Below, one piece after another: positions 1 through 5,943 of a stretch of DNA of 8,567 bases (position 1 is the stretch's first letter; every line of letters begins with the position of its first letter). This DNA comes from Methanobacteriota archaeon (lineage in GTDB: Archaea; Thermoplasmatota; Poseidoniia; MGIII; CG-Epi1): contig PSPB01000018.1 of the NCBI GenBank assembly GCA_003193815.1, positions 1-8,567 of the forward strand. Direction: 5' to 3'. The position numbers and the translations under genes are program-made. A model generated the notes under the pieces. The model saw only the letters and a list, made by a program, of their open reading frames with translations. It did not search any database and had not been told where the DNA came from.

Positions 1-2
1 CG

Positions 3-2480
3 ACGGTCTCCGTGGCACACGCGAGTTCTGCTTCCTTTGACCTCATAGTTACTGTTCCATTCGTTGCGATGGGTGTCATGGACGAGCTCGATGTCGCCAT
101 AGCGTCACAGAACGACGGGACCGCGACCGATGCGCACACCATGACCTACACCGTCGCGCAAGAGTACGGAGTGGTAGTCACCGCGATAACTGGCACTCAG
201 GAAGGTGCACCGGACAGTTCCACGAGCCATACATTCCAGGTGCAGAACACCGGAAACGGTGTCGATAACTTTACCGTTTCAACCAGTGGAAGCTGGTCCT
301 CATCTGCTTCTTCCATCTCGCTGGAGCTGATTATGGGCCAAGTGGCGCTGGTCACCGTCACTCATGATGTGCCTGCAGGCGCTGCGCATGGAGACGGCGA
401 CACTGTCACCTTCACCGCGACTGGCGGCGCCAGCGACAGCGACTCGGCCGACAGCAGCGCCGGGCTCGTGACCGGCTCGAGCATTTCGCTCGGCGCGGTT
501 TCCGCAGCGTATCCGGGCGACTCCTTCCAAGTTTCCGGCACCGTCACCAACACTGGCAACGGCGACGTGAGCTATGGCTTCGGTGTCAGTGGCAACAGTG
601 AGGCCAACGGCTGGGCGGCGCTGAACGCCACCTCCACCGGCGTGCTCGCCGCGGGTGGCAGCTTCGACTTCCGCGTCTGGATTAATGTCCCCGAAGATAC
701 TCCGGCTGGCGGCAGCTACTCAATCTCGGTCGCCACCGATGATGACAGCGCGAGCGCGACACTCGGCATCGCCAGCGACGCGCGCAGCGCGGGCGTGAGC
801 GCGGCCGACGACAGCTTCCTGCTCAACCCCGGCACCTCGGCGACCACAGTCGTCACGGTGACCAACACCGGCAACGTCGCGACCGACTACACCATCGTCG
901 TCACCGCGGGTCACGACAACCTGCGTTTCTCGACGACCAGCTTCCGCATCGCCAAGAGCGGTTTCCAGACGGTCCAGTTGACCGTCATGGTCCCGGCTGA
1001 CGCGACCGCGGCGAGCTCCGCCGGCTTCACAGTCACGCCGTCGATTGACGGTACTGGCGCTTCGCAGGCCATCTCGATTACCCCCAACCTGCCGCAGGAC
1101 ATCTCCGGCTGGTCGCTCAGCACGGGCGGCACCATGGCCGGCTCCACGCACACCTTTGCGCTGAGCGGCGCCGCAGCGGAACTGACGATTGACTGGGACT
1201 TCGGTGACGGAGCCAGCATGGTTGACGGCGGCGCCTCGCAGGACCACACCTACGATATGGCAGGCGACTACACCATCTCGTTAGTCGCAACCGACAGCCT
1301 CGGACAGGTCACGAGCTTTAGCGCGCCGGTAACTGCCGCTAACAGCGCACCTTTGGTCCCGGCACCCTCGGTGAGTGAGGATGAGGGCATCACGATTGAC
1401 GGCAACACGGTCAGCGTGGTCGAGGAGCACACAGTCGAGTTTGTCCTGGCAGTCCCGACCGATGGCGACGGCAGCATCGCGATGCTGGTGGTCGACTTCG
1501 GCGATGGCTCGCAAATTTCCTTCAGCGGCAGTGACCTGATTGGTCAGAGCACGCTGAACCTGAAGCACGCCTATGCGGCGCCCGGCACCTATCAGGTGCA
1601 GGTCACCGCAGTTGACAACTCTGGTGCGGTGACTACCACTGTGGCTCAGGAAGTGGTGGTGGCGGAAGCCCAGAGTGTAATGGTGGCAGACAACTGGAAC
1701 CGCAGCTTCATCGTTCTGGTGGGCGGACTGGTTTTGGGTCTGCTAATGGCCGCCGCAGCGTATAACGTCCGCACGAGCGGATTTACTGGTGAAAGCATGA
1801 ACAAGCAAGAAAGAGCACGTCTGGCAGAAGTCGAACAGAGCCTTGAGACCTCCAAGGGTCGCGAGGAACTGCTCGAGGTAGCAGCTTACGACGCATCCCG
1901 CGTCGCGACCAAGCTGGAGGCCCACCTTTCGGCCTTCAACGAAATACTGGTCAAGGCCCAGCAGATTGCCGCCACCGAGCGGCTAGCCGAACTGGAGGCT
2001 GCCGAGGCAGCCGAAACCGCGGCAGCGGAACAGCTCGAGCTTGACATGGCCGACCCCGACATGGAATTGCTCGCCGAGCGGTTCCACGGTACGCTGACCA
2101 GACTGGTCGACACCCGCACCGAACTGGGGCAGATTGAGGAACAGCTGGCGTACGTGCTCAAGATGGAGCGCGATGAGCAGTTCTCCAAGCTTACCGAGAT
2201 TACCGAGGCATACGAGTCAACCCAGCGCAAGATTGAGGCTATCGAGTCTGTCCGCACTGCGCGCGAGGAGGCGCGGGAGGAGACCAGCCTGATGAACCTC
2301 CTGAGCGGTAGCGGTGCCGTGGCTTCCTCTGACGACGATTTCGGCTTCGCTGACGACGACGATGACGACGAAGAAGAGTACGAGGTCGAAATCTACGAGG
2401 ACGAGGACGGCTCCTTCTACTACATCGACCCCGACTCGGGCGAAGAAGTTCCCTGCGACGAAGACGGCAACCCGCTCTGA
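3..2480 (+). CDS. Large surface protein with NTGN-type beta-sandwich repeats, two PKD domains, a membrane span and an acidic cytoplasmic tail (5' truncated)
   Basis: The reading frame is open to the window edge, so the 5' end is missing; the GTG at 12 lies inside a domain and is probably not the start. Residues here count from that GTG. The sequence begins in the end of one beta-sandwich module. Modules of about 100 residues follow, marked by NTGN motifs at 79, 180 and 285, resembling the NEW3/CARDB-like ectodomains of archaeal surface proteins. Two PKD domains follow, at about 360-445 (WDFGDG at 395) and 460-552 (DFGDG near 495). One hydrophobic span lies at 565-586, followed by R587 and K598, suggesting a cytoplasmic C-terminus. 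Residues about 597-755 are charged, heptad-like and probably coiled coil. The tail from 774 is Asp/Glu-rich and ends in a Tyr-containing IYEDEDGSFYYIDPDSGEE segment, somewhat WW-like. Likely an anchored adhesin or envelope organiser; the ligand is unknown. Confidence 0.85.
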   Translation, partial: TVSVAHASSASFDLIVTVPFVAMGVMDELDVAIASQNDGTATDAHTMTYTVAQEYGVVVTAITGTQEGAPDSSTSHTFQVQNTGNGVDNFTVSTSGSWSSSASSISLELIMGQVALVTVTHDVPAGAAHGDGDTVTFTATGGASDSDSADSSAGLVTGSSISLGAVSAAYPGDSFQVSGTVTNTGNGDVSYGFGVSGNSEANGWAALNATSTGVLAAGGSFDFRVWINVPEDTPAGGSYSISVATDDDSASATLGIASDARSAGVSAADDSFLLNPGTSATTVVTVTNTGNVATDYTIVVTAGHDNLRFSTTSFRIAKSGFQTVQLTVMVPADATAASSAGFTVTPSIDGTGASQAISITPNLPQDISGWSLSTGGTMAGSTHTFALSGAAAELTIDWDFGDGASMVDGGASQDHTYDMAGDYTISLVATDSLGQVTSFSAPVTAANSAPLVPAPSVSEDEGITIDGNTVSVVEEHTVEFVLAVPTDGDGSIAMLVVDFGDGSQISFSGSDLIGQSTLNLKHAYAAPGTYQVQVTAVDNSGAVTTTVAQEVVVAEAQSVMVADNWNRSFIVLVGGLVLGLLMAAAAYNVRTSGFTGESMNKQERARLAEVEQSLETSKGREELLEVAAYDASRVATKLEAHLSAFNEILVKAQQIAATERLAELEAAEAAETAAAEQLELDMADPDMELLAERFHGTLTRLVDTRTELGQIEEQLAYVLKMERDEQFSKLTEITEAYESTQRKIEAIESVRTAREEAREETSLMNLLSGSGAVASSDDDFGFADDDDDDEEEYEVEIYEDEDGSFYYIDPDSGEEVPCDEDGNPL

Positions 2481-2482
2481 AC

Positions 2483-3109
2483 CTGGAGTGGTGGTGGCCG
2501 CTGCAGGCGCGCCTTGAACGTGAGTTTGGCCACGACCCGCGACGCGAAGCGGTAGCCCTGCGGCTGCTGCAACGACTCGGCCGCCCGTCAGGCGAACTGC
2601 CGCAATTCCGGGGCCGCAGCGTGGTCATCGTCGGCGCGGGGCTGCGCCCGGGCGAAGCACTTCCGCGTGGCGCGCTGGTCGCCGCCGACGGTGCGGTGCG
2701 TGCCTGCCGCGAGCGCGGGCGCGTGCCGGCGCTGGTGGTGAGCGATCTGGACGGCTACCGTGACGACTTGCACTGGGCCCTTGCCGGCGACGCGGCGCTG
2801 GTGATCCACGGTCACGGCGACAATCTGGCGGCGCTTGGCGAATGGCTGCCGCGGCTGCAGCCGGCGGCGCTGACCGCGGGGCATCCTGCCGTGGGGGTGG
2901 CCTGCTGGGGCGGCTTCACCGATGGTGACCGCGCTGTGCTGGCGGCGCTCGCCATGGGCGCGCGCCGCGTGCGGTTGGCGGGCTTCCGTTTCGATGCCGT
3001 GGGCCCCTACTCGGGACGCAGCCGCGGTCGGCTCAAGCGACGCAAGCTGGCGTGGGCGCAGCGCATCCTGCGCGCAGCCGCGCGGGAATACCCGGCGCTC
3101 GAGTTCTAG
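2483..3109 (+). CDS. mptE: MptE-type 6-hydroxymethyl-7,8-dihydropterin pyrophosphokinase (DUF115 family)
   Basis: Transfers diphosphate from ATP to 6-hydroxymethyl-7,8-dihydropterin, a step toward methanopterin or folate-type cofactors; it is the archaeal counterpart of FolK. Family motifs, numbered from CTG 2483: a glycine loop VGAGLRPG near 49-56, SDLDG at 87-91, HGHGDN at 109-114, GGFTDGDRA at 143-151, and a basic C-terminal segment with KRRKLAWAQ near 185-193. The first canonical start in frame is GTG 2621, but it would cut away a family-like N-terminus (LEWWWPLQARLEREFG and onward). That part is open back to CTG 2483 and beyond with no ATG, GTG or TTG, so 2483 is chosen tentatively, giving about 208 residues. 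The gene lies 2 nt after the surface-protein stop and may be read from the same transcript. The loop lacks the usual Pro-Ser of GAGPS. Family call firm, start uncertain. Confidence 0.85.
   Translation: MEWWWPLQARLEREFGHDPRREAVALRLLQRLGRPSGELPQFRGRSVVIVGAGLRPGEALPRGALVAADGAVRACRERGRVPALVVSDLDGYRDDLHWALAGDAALVIHGHGDNLAALGEWLPRLQPAALTAGHPAVGVACWGGFTDGDRAVLAALAMGARRVRLAGFRFDAVGPYSGRSRGRLKRRKLAWAQRILRAAAREYPALEF
3106..3109. other. CTAG shared by the convergent stop codons of mptE and the ABC ATPase gene
   Basis: The palindrome CTAG reads TAG on both strands. It is the stop of mptE (3107-3109, +) and of the ABC ATPase gene (3108-3106, -). The two genes therefore overlap tail to tail by 4 nt, with no intergenic space for a terminator on either strand. 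Confidence 0.95.
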
Positions 3110-3819
3110 CCCACAAGCCGGATGAACGCGTCCTCGAGCGTGGGGCTCGAGGTCGAGCTGAGCAGCTCCGGTACGGTCCCGACCGAGAGCAGCCGCCCAT
3201 GGTCGATGACTGCAATGCGGTCGCAGAGCGATGCGGCCATCTCAGTGATGTGAGTCGAGAGCAGCACTGTATGGCCGCCCTGCGAGAGGTTGCGCACCCA
3301 CTCCTTCAGCAGCCGCGTATAGCGCGGGTCGAGCCCGGCCGCCGGCTCGTCGAGCAGCACCACTTCGGGGTCATGCACCAGCGTCATCGCAATCGCCAGC
3401 TTCTGCCGCATTCCCTTCGAGTAGGTGCCGACCTCGGACTGCATCTGCCCGCCAAGGCCTAGCGCTTCGCTGTAGTATTTCGCACGCTGCCGCAGCAGCC
3501 TGGGCGAGAGCTTGCGCAGCGCCCCGACCAGCTCGAGCATTTCCATCCCGGTCAGTCGGTCGTACAGAACGGGATTTTCAGGGAGATACCCCAGCATCGC
3601 CTTCGCCTGTAGCGGTTTGCGCGCCAGGTCCACCCCCGCGACGCTCACGCTACCGCGCGTCGGCTTGAGCAGCCCGCAGAGCATCTTGATGGTCGTCGAC
3701 TTCCCGGCGCCGTTGCTCCCGAGCAGCCCGAAGACTTCGCCGCGGTGGACCTCGAAGCTGATGTCGCGCACCGCGCACAACTTTCCGTAGTAGCGCGTTA
3801 GCCCCTGGACCCGAATCAC
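3106..3819 (-). CDS. ABC transporter ATP-binding protein, ABC-2/NatA-like
   Basis: Nucleotide-binding subunit that would drive a membrane permease by ATP hydrolysis on the cytoplasmic side. Numbered from GTG 3819 (237 residues): Walker A GSNGAGKST at about 34-42, Q-loop region GYLPENP near 77-83 with Glu in place of the usual Gln (common in ABC-2 exporter ATPases), signature YSKGMRQK near 133-140, Walker B VVLLDEP near 153-159, and switch His in STHI near 190. It ends in LEDAFIRLVG, typical of CcmA/NatA-type ATPases. GTG 3819 gives the usual opening (M)IRVQGLTRYYG and lies about 24 nt from a TATA-like element. ATG 3858 would add a 13-residue leader, including that element, and GTG 3822 is also possible. 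No permease gene lies in the window: the downstream side is convergent mptE and the upstream side is a divergent gene, so it is a single-gene unit. Substrate unknown. Confidence 0.95.
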   Translation of the reverse strand: MIRVQGLTRYYGKLCAVRDISFEVHRGEVFGLLGSNGAGKSTTIKMLCGLLKPTRGSVSVAGVDLARKPLQAKAMLGYLPENPVLYDRLTGMEMLELVGALRKLSPRLLRQRAKYYSEALGLGGQMQSEVGTYSKGMRQKLAIAMTLVHDPEVVLLDEPAAGLDPRYTRLLKEWVRNLSQGGHTVLLSTHITEMAASLCDRIAVIDHGRLLSVGTVPELLSSTSSPTLEDAFIRLVG

Positions 3820-3840
3820 CACGACCCATTCCTGCCCGGC

Positions 3841-3846
3841 TAAATA
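3841..3846. promoter_or_regulatory. TATA-like element between divergent genes, probably used in both directions
   Basis: TAAATA on + (TATTTA on -) is the only A/T island in a GC-rich junction. Its centre is about 24.5 nt from GTG 3819 on - and 24.5 nt from ATG 3868 on +. This is the spacing expected for leaderless archaeal transcription in each direction. No separate TATA candidate is seen for either gene. Confidence 0.55.
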
Positions 3847-3867
3847 GGCGCGGCCCATTTGGAGCCA

Positions 3868-4173
3868 ATGGCCGGGGCTGCGCTCCAGGCGATTGAGGAC
3901 GGGACGCTACTCACGCTGCGTGTGGCCCCCGGCGCCAGCCGCGACGCGCTCGGGGAATTCGACGAGTGGCGCGGGGCGCTGACAGTTAGGGTCATCACGC
4001 CCGCCAGTAGCGGGCGCGCTAACCGTGCCCTGCTGAGGCTGCTCGAGCGCGAACTAAGGCTCGAACCCGGCAGCGCTGAACTGCTGCGCGGCCACCTCTC
4101 GCGCTCAAAGCAGGTGCGACTGCCGCTACCGTATGATGAGGCGACCAATCGCCTAGCGGGGGCGCTGTGTTGA
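3868..4173 (+). CDS. DUF167 (UPF0235/YggU) family protein
   Basis: A 101-residue protein of a small, widely conserved family with no established biochemical role. The family pattern is clear: a short N-terminal strand followed by LRVAPGASRDALGEF near residues 17-31, WRGALTVRV near 34-42, TPASSGRANRALLRLL near 44-59, and a late SRSKQVRL segment. Other members have PPxxGKAN where this one has PASSGRAN, a mild variation. ATG 3868 is preferred over the in-frame TTG at 3859 because the family starts near here and the TATA-like element at 3841-3846 is correctly spaced for a leaderless ATG. Its end overlaps the following Toprim gene, so the two are probably one operon with coupled translation. Family membership is firm; function is unknown. 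Confidence 0.9.
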   Translation: MAGAALQAIEDGTLLTLRVAPGASRDALGEFDEWRGALTVRVITPASSGRANRALLRLLERELRLEPGSAELLRGHLSRSKQVRLPLPYDEATNRLAGALC

Positions 4174-4565
4174 ACGACGCCGAACGGTTCGAGGCGCTGG
4201 AACGCTGGCTCGAAAAAATCGAGGAATTCCCGGGACCGGTAATCATCGAGGGTCAGCGCGATATCGCCGCGCTGGCCCGCTTCTGCGAGCTGCAGCTGGT
4301 TTCGCTCAACAGTGGAAACTCTGTGCTACAGACCGTCGAGAGGCTGGCTGCGCAACTGGGGTCGCGCGGCCGCTTCGCCATCCTGACCGACTGGGACCGC
4401 ACCGGCGGCCGGCTGGCGCGCAAGCTTGCCGAACTCGGCCGCGCCAGCGACCTGCAGCCCGACCTGGAACTGCGGCGCGAACTGGCGCTGATTTCGCGCG
4501 GCGATATCAGCTGCGTCGAGGAGCTGCCGGCGCTGGAGCGCAAGCTGCGCAGCCGTCAGGCTTAA
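4167..4565 (+). CDS. Small Toprim-domain protein (archaeal UPF0292-like)
   Basis: A 132-residue protein that is almost entirely one Toprim fold, the metal-binding catalytic core shared by primases, topoisomerases, RNase M5 and RecR. The invariant Glu is E28 in VIIEGQRD, followed by D32. The DxD motif is D75-W-D77 in LTDWDRTGGRLARKL. A later SRGDISCVEELP segment resembles the conserved C-terminal part of the small archaeal Toprim proteins. Metal-dependent phosphoryl chemistry on a nucleic acid is likely from the fold, but the substrate is not known. The start is GTG 4167 or TTG 4170, both overlapping the DUF167 stop TGA (4171-4173) by 7 or 4 nt, which indicates translational coupling. No DNA-binding extension, zinc site or helicase domain is present, so it is not DnaG or a topoisomerase. 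Confidence 0.85.
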   Translation: MLNDAERFEALERWLEKIEEFPGPVIIEGQRDIAALARFCELQLVSLNSGNSVLQTVERLAAQLGSRGRFAILTDWDRTGGRLARKLAELGRASDLQPDLELRRELALISRGDISCVEELPALERKLRSRQA

Positions 4566-4566
4566 A
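4562..4566 (+). promoter_or_regulatory. Possible weak TATA-like element upstream of lat
   Basis: TTAAA overlaps the TAA stop of the Toprim gene. It is centred about 33 nt before ATG 4597, which would place a transcript start some 6-10 nt ahead of the ATG. No Shine-Dalgarno motif is visible in the 31-nt gap, so lat may instead be co-transcribed with the Toprim gene. Confidence 0.25.
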
Positions 4567-4596
4567 CCGCAGCAGGCCTCCACCGCGCCGGTCGCA

Positions 4597-5943
4597 ATGG
4601 AAGCGTCGTCGTCCGGAACCGCTACACCCGCCGCGCACGGTATCGCGGCGACCAGCGTCCACGAAGTTTTGCGGCGGCACCAGCTGGTTGACGGCTACGA
4701 CGTCGTGCTAGACCTGGAGCGGTCGCACGGCGCCTGGCTCTACGACGCGCGTACCGAGTCGGAATTCCTCGACTGCTTCACTTGCTTCGCCTCGTGGCCG
4801 GTGGGCTATAATCACCCGATGCTACAGACCCCGGAATTCCTCGCGAAAGTGCGCGCGGTCGCCACCGCCAACCCCGCTAATTCCGACCTTTACACCCGGG
4901 AGATGGCCGGTTTCGTCGAAGCGTTCGCGACCCGTGCCACTCCCTCGGGCTTCCCGTATCACTTCTGGGTCGCCGGCGGCGCGCTAGCGGTCGAGAACGC
5001 GCTCAAGACGGCGTTCGACTGGAAGGCGCGCAAGCTGGGGCGCACCGACTTTGGGGCCGACGTAAACGACCTCGTAATCCTGCACCTGCGCGACGCATTC
5101 CACGGCCGCAGCGGTTACACCCTCTCGCTGACCAATACCGTGCCCGACAAAATCGGGCTCTTCCCCAAGTTCGACTGGCCGCGGGTCCACAACCCGACCA
5201 TCGAGTTCGGCCCCGACGGCGAGGTCGCCAACGACATCGCCGCCGAGGAAGCACGCGCTTGCGCCGAAATCGAGGCCGCCTTCGCGCAACACGGCGACCG
5301 CATCGCCGCCATCCTGCTCGAGCCACTACAGGGCGAAGGCGGTGACAACCACTTCCGCCCCGAATTCTTCCGGGCGTTACGCGACTACGCCGACTCCCGC
5401 GAAGCGCTGCTGATTTACGACGAAGTGCAGACCGGCTTCTGGGGGTCGGGCAAGCCGTGGCTCTGGCAGCACCATGACGTCGCGCCCGACATTGTCGCCT
5501 TCGGCAAGAAGACGCAGGTTTGTGGCATCTACTGCTCGGAGCGCATCGACGAAGTCGCCGACAACGTCTTCCAGATGTCGGGCCGCATCAACTCCACTTT
5601 CGGCGGCAACTTGACGGACATGGTGCGCTGCCACCGTTTCCTCGATATTATCGAAGCCGAAGGCCTGGGCGAGAACGCGGCCGTGCGGGGCGCCGAGCTG
5701 CTGGCGGGGCTGCGTGCTCTCGCGCGCGAGACCGGCAGCTTCAGCAACGTCCGCGGCGTCGGCAGCCTCATCGCTTTTACGCTGCCTGCGGCAGCGGAGC
5801 GCGATGCGCTGATGGCGTCGCTGGCGGCGCAGAAGGTAATGGCACTCAAGTCGGGCTCCAGCTCAATTCGCTTCCGGCTGCCGCTGGTGATCGCGGCCGA
5901 CGAGATTGTGGAGCTGCTTTCGCGTGTCCGTGCCGCGCTCTAG
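4597..5943 (+). CDS. lat: L-lysine 6-aminotransferase (lysine epsilon-aminotransferase)
   Basis: A PLP-dependent class-III aminotransferase moving the epsilon-amino group of lysine to 2-oxoglutarate, giving allysine (which cyclises to piperideine-6-carboxylate) and glutamate. At 448 residues it has the size of actinobacterial LAT and aligns with my recollection of Mycobacterium tuberculosis LAT almost throughout. Shared segments are VHEVL near 21, GGALAVENALK at 127-137, AFHGRSGYTLSLTNT at 167-181 (R171 matches the substrate-binding Arg), EPLQGEGGD at 242-250, YDEVQTG at 274-280 (D275 contacts the PLP ring nitrogen), FGKKTQVCG at 302-310 with Schiff-base lysine probably K305, and NSTFGGNLTDMVR at 332-344. 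ATG 4597 places the N-terminus where the family begins. It lies 31 nt after the Toprim gene and is convergent with hutH. No allysine dehydrogenase or reductase is in view, so catabolism versus pipecolate or aminoadipate supply cannot be decided. Resemblance to actinobacterial enzymes suggests possible transfer. Confidence 0.93.
   Translation: MEASSSGTATPAAHGIAATSVHEVLRRHQLVDGYDVVLDLERSHGAWLYDARTESEFLDCFTCFASWPVGYNHPMLQTPEFLAKVRAVATANPANSDLYTREMAGFVEAFATRATPSGFPYHFWVAGGALAVENALKTAFDWKARKLGRTDFGADVNDLVILHLRDAFHGRSGYTLSLTNTVPDKIGLFPKFDWPRVHNPTIEFGPDGEVANDIAAEEARACAEIEAAFAQHGDRIAAILLEPLQGEGGDNHFRPEFFRALRDYADSREALLIYDEVQTGFWGSGKPWLWQHHDVAPDIVAFGKKTQVCGIYCSERIDEVADNVFQMSGRINSTFGGNLTDMVRCHRFLDIIEAEGLGENAAVRGAELLAGLRALARETGSFSNVRGVGSLIAFTLPAAAERDALMASLAAQKVMALKSGSSSIRFRLPLVIAADEIVELLSRVRAAL
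5940..5943. other. CTAG shared by the convergent stop codons of lat and hutH
   Basis: This CTAG supplies TAG to lat (5941-5943, +) and to hutH (5942-5940, -). The arrangement is the same as at 3106-3109, so the genes again overlap by 4 nt with no terminator spacer. Confidence 0.95.

Noticed and set aside
2352..2378. GAC/GAT/GAA trinucleotide tract as a possible tandem repeat or slippage site
   Set aside because: It is in frame, encodes the D781-E789 stretch and is interrupted by mixed codons, so it is better read as acidic protein sequence than as a DNA repeat.
2314..2517. Small + strand open frame considered as the missing mptE start
   Set aside because: It is in a different frame from mptE, ends at 2517, and is a Thr/Lys-rich shadow of the acidic tail of the surface protein.
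2239..2628. Arg-rich open frame on the - strand
   Set aside because: It is the antisense of the Asp/Glu-coding tail region; composition follows from the codons on the + strand.
3052..3462. Open frame of 136 codons on + antisense to the ABC ATPase gene
   Set aside because: No recognisable domain; the opposite strand has all ABC motifs in place.
3859..3867. TTG 3859 as start of the DUF167 gene
   Set aside because: ATG 3868 is in frame, fits the family N-terminus and has better spacing to the TATA-like element.
3835..3876. CCCGGC (3835-3840) and GCCGGG (3871-3876) as an inverted repeat around the bidirectional promoter
   Set aside because: Six-base GC arms 30 bp apart are expected by chance in sequence this GC-rich.
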